Shown: in pieces, positions 8,701-14,328 of the stretch
Numbering within the stretch: the first letter of the stretch is position 1
Layout: each line of letters opens with the position of its first letter
Assembly: GCA_964482235.1 (NCBI GenBank)
Contig: CAYZWU010000078.1
Coordinates: 1 to 18,904 of the forward strand
Origin: CAYZWU01 sp964482235
Lineage (GTDB): Bacteria > Planctomycetota > B15-G4 > CAYZWU01
Reading direction: 5' to 3'
Length of the DNA: 18,904 nt
Translations under genes and position numbers: made by a program
The notes under the pieces: generated by a model
The model's input: only the letters and a program-made list of their open reading frames with translations
Told to the model about the DNA's origin: nothing
Databases searched by the model: none

Positions 8701-9199
8701 CTCCGGCCGTTCTCTGCACGGGGAAAACCGGGAGTGGCAACTTTACCTCCATGACGCCAAAGCAAACCATCCTACATGCAGCCTGTCGAAACCGTCCGCC
8801 GAAGAGAGTTTCACCCTGACCGGTGTCCCCCCTGGTTGCTTCCGACTCGAGGCCAGGATCCTGGGATATCAGGTCTATTTCTCCGACCCATTCATCGTCG
8901 AGGAATCCTTGAACCCGGATCTCGGAGAGATTGGACTCGATCCCAACGGGATTCTGGACCTGATTGTGACAAATCCTACCGGAAAACCTATATCCTGCTA
9001 TCGCGTTACCTGCCTCGGTTCCGGTAGGCAGCCGCACTTTCAGGGTCGGGACTCTTCCGGAAGATCGTGTTTTGACAGGCTGCCCCTTGGACCGGTCAGA
9101 ATCGTGGTGAGCGCTCAAGGTTTCGAGGACAAGGAGATCACCACATATCTGGAGCCCGGCCGATCTCTCGAACTGAATGTAGTGCTGGCACCCAAGTAG
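5765..9199 (+). CDS. ECF sigma factor fused to a TM segment and carboxypeptidase-regulatory-like repeats
   Basis: One uninterrupted 1144-residue frame starts at GTG; an overlapping ATG at 5769 is out of frame. Residues ~12-75 are sigma-70 region 2 (LDDNLAADISQNTWLAAL, LRTWLVRVVRNFARKEHR). Residues ~105-162 are region 4 with its helix-turn-helix (ILLRYFENLPPLEIAKRF, IPVDTVKTRLKRGLKQLRE). GDRKAWCLMLAPLAG and an Ala-rich stretch lead to one membrane span (~205-226). After it come about eight beta-sandwich units of the carboxypeptidase-regulatory / Cna-B-like type, seen as repeats of G-x-V-x-(D/E)-x-x-T-G-x-P-(I/V) and D-x-x-G-x-F-x-(F/L)-x-x-(V/L)-x-x-G-x-Y/R. The N-terminus should be cytoplasmic and the repeats exported. 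No separate anti-sigma gene is adjacent, so the exported part may control the sigma domain. A GNAT gene follows 40 bp downstream, probably in the same operon. Confidence 0.88.
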   Translation: MNGNSLPEEPEFLLTHGDFVRCLARSLVLDDNLAADISQNTWLAALQHPPTENKPLRTWLVRVVRNFARKEHRGQNRRRKHEKEAPSPQGVPSTEDVVAREEVRRQVVEAVLRLRNPYRSTILLRYFENLPPLEIAKRFNIPVDTVKTRLKRGLKQLREMLDHENDGDRKAWCLMLAPLAGLTVASPAAAAATAGLSAAGIYVKIKLCIVAALLIGTTFTLWHLLTGSLDDNRSTRSRTGGTSAGSLAEAPSRDSSGQSIDETKNLAREAYGSAGPFIAGRVSDKDTGHPITAFDLSLTKVPDQPPWGSKDQRGGKDQMSRASWIKNPDYVIHETVRDENGMFRFSLEKGGRYRLRIGSSRFEAKSLTIEVDNESGLSDLLIQLDPGTTVFGRVVENETGLPVAGALVAPSRFGWYDLTKLWHGFDEYEVHARTDEGGRFNLSGVPGSRLLIAAIHPDFAEGFVHTGTGDSREVEIRLDKGFRISGRAWSDRGETLPGLMITMKSMEIPIVRTVVTSADGSYTTPPARKGILSLIASPPPGETEESFSFITETKQIQLIDRDVRVDFGLSATSADYVNWHGCVLGVNGSPVPETRITASYATFEHKNSSRGNMDKADWGSYFNDLFSVGYKGPRMATSDSQGRFELNKLIPGRYKIELLLPGTEHKLEWGYVTFDTFGIVERDIDLEDWTFRGTVVNERTGLPITGKGGSISIRKQTPPHENLKTRIDDQGCFRFHDVDPGLYSLGATIPGFPEKEIKWITISKDMKDENLLVMMSQGGMVRLACRAFTDPSKRGFSLSFRPRDPGEAVNPPQRSWHTVKSNGTLEAECCIDPGKWIATLNFPWFGLIEREFDVYAGETTEVNISGDELVFLDTRVTLSGTVCRSDGSAFPDVHLEFIMEGAPWKDKNMGSLFDTTSDSRGCFTVGELRPGRWLIVAETAEGMKTHLPDLYISPGSPDRLSIRLAVPGGTVSGTFVDSHSGRSLHGENREWQLYLHDAKANHPTCSLSKPSAEESFTLTGVPPGCFRLEARILGYQVYFSDPFIVEESLNPDLGEIGLDPNGILDLIVTNPTGKPISCYRVTCLGSGRQPHFQGRDSSGRSCFDRLPLGPVRIVVSAQGFEDKEITTYLEPGRSLELNVVLAPK

Positions 9200-9239
9200 A
9201 AATTTCCACAAGTGACGACTTCACCGCACAGGAGAATTC

Positions 9240-10358
9240 ATGAACAGCGTGGACGGTACGCAAAAAGAGTACGCCTCTCACCGGGAGCCTCGAGAGAAAA
9301 AAGGCGAGGTCACCTTGAGGAGGGTTCGTCGCGGCGACGGTGCCATCCTCTCCACTCTTATCCACGATGTCTTCGAGCAAAAGAAAAAGAACGAGTACTG
9401 GGAATGGAAATTCTTTGAGAATCCGGCCGGAGAGCATCATGCCTACATTGCCCTGGACGGTGAGAACATAGCCGGTGCCGTTGCCTGTATCCCGATGAAG
9501 CTGTTTCTCAGGGGCAAGCTGGTAACGGCCTCCCAGGCAACGGATCTCGTGGTATCCGAGAAGTACCGTCATGGAACCCCATTCTATCGGCTCTGCACGC
9601 TCGTTCAGAAGGACGTGTGGTCCAAGAACGAGGAACTGATCTACGGATTCGCCAAGAAGGAGCACAACGACATCTACACCAGGGGGCTGGCCTATCAACA
9701 AATCGGTTCCATCCGGATGATGATCAAGATCCTCAATCCCGCCCCGTTCCTGAGAAAGAAAATCAAGAGCAAGATCCTCAGGAATTCGATCGCCGTAATG
9801 GGCACTTGCGGCATGAAGCTGACGGATCTATGCAGATCGAAATCGAGCAGGGGAATCGAGATCAGGGAAGTGGTTCATTTCGATACCGAACACGATGAGC
9901 TCGGCCGCGAAAATGCACGCCAGTACCAGATATCCATCGCCCGCGACTCTGATTACCTGAACTGGCGTTACTTCCGAAATCCGACCCAGAAATACAGTGT
10001 CTTCGAGTCCTTCAAGAACGGGAAACGATCCGGATTCATCTCTCTCTGCTTGAAGGAAAAGGACGGCATAAACCGGGGCTACATCGTCGATCTCGTGGTC
10101 TCACCAGGGGACGAGAAGAGCTCTGTCGGTCTGATCCGAAAGGCCGTCAGCACCTTTCACGACGCGAAAGCAGACAGCATCAATGCCTGGATCCCGGGCG
10201 ACTCTCTACCCTGTCAGGTAATGAGCCGAATGATGTTCGTTTCCCGTCCCACACATCACTTGATGATGGTGAAGGCCAAGCCCCCCGGGAAGGAAACCGA
10301 TTTTATAAGCAACAAGTCTCATTGGTACTTCACACTGGGTGACAGCGACCATTATTGA
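9240..10358 (+). CDS. GNAT-like N-acyltransferase (double-domain type)
   Basis: The 372-residue soluble protein has no signal peptide. Its ATG has AGGAG six bases upstream. The N-terminal half resembles the GNAT fold: VTLRRVRRGDGAILSTLIHDVF, then AYIALDGENIAGAVACIPMKL, then TDLVVSEKYRHGTPFYRLC at the acetyl-CoA-binding position, although the usual R/Q-G-x-G-x-G/A loop is poorly kept. The C-terminal half contains RDSDYLNWRYFRNPTQKYSVF and GYIVDLVVSPGDE, as in tandem GNAT proteins found with envelope-polysaccharide genes. An acyl transfer to sugars or lipid-linked intermediates in the cytoplasm is a reasonable inference, but the acceptor is unknown. It begins 40 bp after the sigma-fusion stop and precedes the sulfatase-like gene in the same direction. 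Confidence 0.68.
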   Translation: MNSVDGTQKEYASHREPREKKGEVTLRRVRRGDGAILSTLIHDVFEQKKKNEYWEWKFFENPAGEHHAYIALDGENIAGAVACIPMKLFLRGKLVTASQATDLVVSEKYRHGTPFYRLCTLVQKDVWSKNEELIYGFAKKEHNDIYTRGLAYQQIGSIRMMIKILNPAPFLRKKIKSKILRNSIAVMGTCGMKLTDLCRSKSSRGIEIREVVHFDTEHDELGRENARQYQISIARDSDYLNWRYFRNPTQKYSVFESFKNGKRSGFISLCLKEKDGINRGYIVDLVVSPGDEKSSVGLIRKAVSTFHDAKADSINAWIPGDSLPCQVMSRMMFVSRPTHHLMMVKAKPPGKETDFISNKSHWYFTLGDSDHY

Positions 10359-10373
10359 CACTGAAGTGCGGCA

Positions 10374-10438
10374 CCCGGGGAGTCGGACCGCGGTTCCATG
10401 AAAGTGACGTCCCCGGGAGTGGCCGAGTAACCGACTCG
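10374..10438 (+). other. Two inverted repeats before the sulfatase-like gene
   Basis: CCCGGGGA (10374-10381) pairs with TCCCCGGG (10410-10417) over a 28-base loop. CGAGT (10424-10428) pairs with ACTCG (10434-10438) over AACCG. Together they fill most of the gap between the GNAT-like gene and the sulfatase-like gene. They could be a weak terminator or a structured leader. Neither is followed by a T-run. Confidence 0.3.
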
Positions 10439-10457
10439 CCAGCCCGTCTTATAACAC

Positions 10458-12458
10458 GTGGACGCAGAGAAACACCCGGAGATGCATTGTGAGTACTCCC
10501 TGACCATGTCGAACCTCATGAAACACACAGGCGCCGGGATCTGCAGCGGTGCTGTCATGGGCGGCATTGCCGGAATTGCCGAGTACGGCCTCTTTCTCCT
10601 CGATTACGGTTTCCACATGATCGGCCGGGCCGAAATGCTGCAGGTCCTCGTCGCGCACAGCCTGCACTGGGGCTTGGCCATAGGCCTGTTCGGCGCCGTT
10701 CGCGGACTTCTTTCGAGAAAGGACCGGAGCAGCCTGGGGCGGCTTCTTCTCGAGTATCTGCTGATCGCCCTGATCGGGTCTCTATTTCTTTACCTGTTGT
10801 TCAAGCTCAACACGGCCTGGTGCGTTGAGACCACGGGAACCGAAAGCATGATCTGGGACTGTGTTCTCGTGGTGGCGGCAGGAACTCTCGTCTGGGTCAT
10901 CTGCCGGGTTCCATTCAAGATCCATCCCCGACTTTGTTCCATCTCCTTCCCTGCCGCGGCTTGCTTGTGGCTGTGCCTGCTCGTATCAGCCATCTTATTT
11001 CCCGCATCCGGGAAAGGTGACTCTGCGGAGGATACCGGAACGGGCTCCCGCCCCAATGTCCTCCTCGTCACGGTGGATACGCTGCGAGCCGATCACCTCG
11101 GCTGCTACGGCTACGACCGTCCCACCAGCCCGGCGATCGACACGCTGGCAGATGACGGGATCACATTCTCCCACTGCATCGCGGCAAGTTCATGGACACG
11201 GCCGTCCACCGTGAGCCTTCTGACAGGGATGTTTCCCCCCACCCACAATCAGAACGAACTCACTTCCGTTCTGCCGCCCAGGACAAGAATGCTGCCCGAC
11301 GCGGCAAGCGAAGCGGGTTACCGAACGGCTTACGTCGCTGCCAACCTGCTTGTCTGCCGGGCCTCGGGATTCGCCCAGGATGTCCACTTCTACAGGGGAG
11401 CGGGGCTTCCCCTGACAACCAGTCTCGCCTGGTTTCTGATGGGGGCAAACGCCACACTCAACCACCTGTTCGCCACGGAATGCAAAGAGTTCACAACCAC
11501 ATTGCTGATAGCGGTGAAGGACCTGTTCAGCACGCACGTGGTCGACCCCGATTCCCGGTCGCTGAATGATGCTTTCCTCGAATTCCTCAAAGCGGATCCC
11601 GATGCTCCCTTCTTCGCCTACCTCCACTACATGGATCCGCACATCCCCTATGATCCGGACGCGGATCAGCTGGAAAGGTTCGAGGATCCCGGCTACAGCG
11701 GCCCCCCGCTGATCAGCCCGCCCACGTCGTCTCCGCTTGGCGGAATCCCTCCCTTCGAGAATCACGAGCCGCTGCCCGAGGACCGGCGCCGCCACTTGAT
11801 CGACCGCTACGACGCCGAGATAGCAGGTTTCGATTCCTCCTTCGGCATGCTGATCGATATGCTGAAGGAGCGCGGCCTGTACGACAACACGCTGATCGTT
11901 TTCACCTCAGACCATGGTGAAGCGTTTTACCTCCACAAGACCTGGCAGCACCGGTCCACTCTTTTCCAGGAGCTGATCCACGTCCCTCTCATCATGAAGC
12001 TCCCCTCGAGCCGGCGCGCCGGGACGGTCATCGACGGGACCTGCCGTCACGTCGACGTCGTTCCCACGTTGCTCGATCTCGTGGGTCTCGCCCCCTGGCC
12101 GGACCTGCAGGGGGAAAGCCTGGCCAGGGTCATCGAGACGGGCAACGAGGAGTGGCCCGGCCTGTGGGCATTCAGCGATTCCCATGTCAAGGATTACTAC
12201 CTCTGCACGTACATCGAAGGGGACCGCAAGTTCATCCAGATCGAGGGGCCAGAGGAATATCAGGTCTATTATGATCTGAATAGCGATCCCGACGAGCTGT
12301 CACCGATGAACGGCGCGAATTCCGATGCATTCAGGGAGATGAGAGACAAGCTGCACCGCAAGCTCGATCAGTTCAGAGGGAATCGATGGGAAACCCGATC
12401 CCGCGAGCTGGATGATCGCGACAGGGAAGCGTTGCGGGCGCTTGGATACGGAGGGTGA
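10458..12458 (+). CDS. Membrane-anchored sulfatase-like / phosphotransferase-like protein
   Basis: The 666-residue protein has five predicted N-terminal membrane segments (about 25-48, 60-82, 97-117, 133-150, 163-184) and then an exported alkaline-phosphatase-superfamily domain. Metal-site motifs are NVLLVTVDTLRADHLGCYGY (Asp207) and FTSDHGEAFYLH. The usual sulfatase site C/S-x-P-S-R is replaced by T247-R-P-S-T followed by VSLLTG. The nucleophile would therefore be an unmodified Thr, as in phosphoethanolamine and phosphoglycerol transferases, and the site Arg is also lost. The C-terminus has the usual YYDLNSDPDELSPMNG block. The start is uncertain: GTG at 10458 follows an in-frame stop, and ATGs at 10482, 10506 and 10518 are alternatives, none with a good ribosome site. 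A role in modifying envelope glycans or lipids is inferred. Confidence 0.8.
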   Translation: MDAEKHPEMHCEYSLTMSNLMKHTGAGICSGAVMGGIAGIAEYGLFLLDYGFHMIGRAEMLQVLVAHSLHWGLAIGLFGAVRGLLSRKDRSSLGRLLLEYLLIALIGSLFLYLLFKLNTAWCVETTGTESMIWDCVLVVAAGTLVWVICRVPFKIHPRLCSISFPAAACLWLCLLVSAILFPASGKGDSAEDTGTGSRPNVLLVTVDTLRADHLGCYGYDRPTSPAIDTLADDGITFSHCIAASSWTRPSTVSLLTGMFPPTHNQNELTSVLPPRTRMLPDAASEAGYRTAYVAANLLVCRASGFAQDVHFYRGAGLPLTTSLAWFLMGANATLNHLFATECKEFTTTLLIAVKDLFSTHVVDPDSRSLNDAFLEFLKADPDAPFFAYLHYMDPHIPYDPDADQLERFEDPGYSGPPLISPPTSSPLGGIPPFENHEPLPEDRRRHLIDRYDAEIAGFDSSFGMLIDMLKERGLYDNTLIVFTSDHGEAFYLHKTWQHRSTLFQELIHVPLIMKLPSSRRAGTVIDGTCRHVDVVPTLLDLVGLAPWPDLQGESLARVIETGNEEWPGLWAFSDSHVKDYYLCTYIEGDRKFIQIEGPEEYQVYYDLNSDPDELSPMNGANSDAFREMRDKLHRKLDQFRGNRWETRSRELDDRDREALRALGYGG

Positions 12459-12535
12459 CCCGGATCCACCAGGCGCAAGCAGATACCGGATACCGAGCCC
12501 GCGCAATCTCCGCCATAGTAGCGCCCGGCAGTCTC

Positions 12536-12553
12536 ATGCGGCGCGCGGCGCAT
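12536..12553 (+). terminator. Weak hairpin after the sulfatase-like gene
   Basis: ATGCG (12536-12540) pairs with CGCAT (12549-12553) around an eight-base GC-only loop, followed by TGATTTCTC. It lies 78 bp after the sulfatase-like stop and about 75 bp before the amidase start. It might end the upstream transcript, which would make the amidase a separate unit. The stem is short and the T-run poor. Confidence 0.25.
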
Positions 12554-12628
12554 TGATTTCTCATGCCCGACGATTTACCCTCTATTCAACGCTGGGAAGC
12601 CTCTCTTTCAAAAAATGGAGACGACAAC

Positions 12629-14242
12629 ATGCACCACACCCTCTGCACTTCGCGCGTCGCTTTCTTCCCCGTCATCCTTGTTCTTGTCTCTTCTCTCCTG
12701 CTCCTCTCTCCAACCCGGTCGAACGGAGGCCAGGCGGACGAGGGCAGTGTGCTACAACTGATCGACCAGGATCAGGACCGGGCGGTATCGCTGCTCCATG
12801 TCTCCCCCCTGACGATCGCTGCTGTCGAGGAGGGCGCCCATGCCGTCGAGTTCGTCTCCGCTCGAGAGAGATCCCCCTTCCCCTTCAACGCCCTTGGGGT
12901 GAAGCTCGACGTAGAAAGGGGAGACACCGCCCTTTTCAAGCTCTTCGTTCGAACGAGCAGCGACTTCGTTCAATGGGGAGAGTGGATCGACGTGACGCCC
13001 GAAAACAGCCCGCCGGACCAGGCTGCCGGCGGCGCGCCGCCTCTTCTCGCCTCGTCGCTTCTCTTCCGGGACAGGGCCGACGCGATCGGCGCCCAGGTGA
13101 AGATCCATGTTCCAGGGCAGCCGGGCTCGAACCCGTCGCTATCGCGGCTCGAGGCGGTCTTCATCGATTCCACGCGGGGACCGAGCGAGTCCGGGATTAT
13201 CGGATCGATGACGCTGCCCGAGGAGCCCGCTCTGCCGCGCAGCGGGAAGGATCGGTCGCGCGGCACCTACCCGAAGCCGCCCGTCGTCTCGCGCGCCCAG
13301 TGGGGAGCCGATCCTCCCCAGGGCACGCTGTACTGGCACACGGTCACCCACATCTGCCTGCACCACACGGCCTCCGTTCCTGACTGGAACTGCCAGGGAT
13401 TCGACGACTGCGCCGCCAGGGTCCGGGCCACGCAGGACTATCACATGAGCCTGGGCTGGACTGACATCGGCTACAACTACCTCGTCTGCAAGCACGGCCT
13501 GATCTGGGAGGGGCGGTACGGCGGCGACGACGTTGTGGGCGCCCACGACGCCCACAACTGGGGAAGCATGGGCGTCTCCAGCATGGGCTACTTTCACCCG
13601 CCCTACAACCACGATCCCACGGCCGCCATGCTCGACAGCCTGGCCGAGCTCTTCGCCTGGAAGTGCGATCAGAGGAGCATCGACCCCCTCGGGTCGGGCT
13701 GGTACTACGGGTACGGCGGGAACATGGACACCATCTACGGACACCGGCAGGTCGGATCCACCGCCTGCCCAGGGGACAACCTCTACAACCTGCTTCCGGC
13801 AATCAGGAGCGACGTGGAAGACAGGCTCAGCGGCGGCAGCGGGGCCACGGTGCTCGACACCGATTCAGCGCTCCGCAGGGGAGTGTGGAACACCGGCACC
13901 ATGGCGCCCGACAAGTACGGGTCCGACTATCTCTGGACGGACACGCAGCCGGGAGGGAACCGGGCGGCTGGCTGGAGATTCTCCGTCGCCGAGACGGGAA
14001 CGTACGACATCTCCGTCTGGTGGTCCGAGGGCACGAACAGGACGACGCAGGCGAAATTCGCCGTGAGGCGAAGCGGCATCACCTCCTACTTCACGCGGAA
14101 CCAGCAGCAGGATGGCGGCCAGTGGAACAGCCTCGGCTCCTTCCATCTCGTTGCCGGCGCACGAAATCTGGTCGGTGTGCTGAACGACGCGCCTTCGGGT
14201 TACGTGGTGATCTGCGATGCGGTGAGGATCGAGAAGGAGTGA
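12629..14242 (+). CDS. Secreted PGRP/amidase_2-type N-acetylmuramoyl-L-alanine amidase with golvesin-like tail
   Basis: I chose the ATG at 12629 (GGAG eight bases upstream) because a typical signal peptide then follows (FFPVILVLVSSLLLLSPTRS); the frame could be extended left to 12563. The mature 537-residue precursor has an unrecognised beta-rich part (~40-200). A zinc amidase domain of the peptidoglycan-recognition-protein type follows (~215-400). Zinc ligands are His245 in ICLHHTAS, His372 in YGHRQVG and Cys380 in TACPGD; GYNYLVCKHGLIWEGR carries the catalytic-pocket Tyr. The last ~130 residues (VLDTDSALRRGVWNTG to VVICDAVRIEKE) match the golvesin C-terminal-like fold, probably carbohydrate or surface binding. 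It should cut the amide bond between MurNAc and the stem peptide in its own or another bacterium's wall. All catalytic residues appear intact. Confidence 0.88.
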   Translation: MHHTLCTSRVAFFPVILVLVSSLLLLSPTRSNGGQADEGSVLQLIDQDQDRAVSLLHVSPLTIAAVEEGAHAVEFVSARERSPFPFNALGVKLDVERGDTALFKLFVRTSSDFVQWGEWIDVTPENSPPDQAAGGAPPLLASSLLFRDRADAIGAQVKIHVPGQPGSNPSLSRLEAVFIDSTRGPSESGIIGSMTLPEEPALPRSGKDRSRGTYPKPPVVSRAQWGADPPQGTLYWHTVTHICLHHTASVPDWNCQGFDDCAARVRATQDYHMSLGWTDIGYNYLVCKHGLIWEGRYGGDDVVGAHDAHNWGSMGVSSMGYFHPPYNHDPTAAMLDSLAELFAWKCDQRSIDPLGSGWYYGYGGNMDTIYGHRQVGSTACPGDNLYNLLPAIRSDVEDRLSGGSGATVLDTDSALRRGVWNTGTMAPDKYGSDYLWTDTQPGGNRAAGWRFSVAETGTYDISVWWSEGTNRTTQAKFAVRRSGITSYFTRNQQQDGGQWNSLGSFHLVAGARNLVGVLNDAPSGYVVICDAVRIEKE

Positions 14243-14245
14243 CGC

Positions 14246-14309
14246 ATCGCTTTGCGATACTCTCTTCCCGTTGCTTGAAGAGAGTGAAACTGGTTGCGCT
14301 CGTAGCGCA
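14246..14309. terminator. Cluster of three hairpins at a convergent junction
   Basis: Three stems follow one another: ATCGC/GCGAT (14246-14258, loop TTT), ACTCTCTT/AAGAGAGT (14259-14266 with 14278-14285) and TGCGCT/AGCGCA (14295-14309, loop CGT). They fill the 86-bp gap between the stops of the plus-strand amidase and the minus-strand glycosidase-like gene. None has a T-run. They may together stop transcription from both sides. Confidence 0.4.
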
Positions 14310-14328
14310 GCACCGCGCCGTGGGACCG

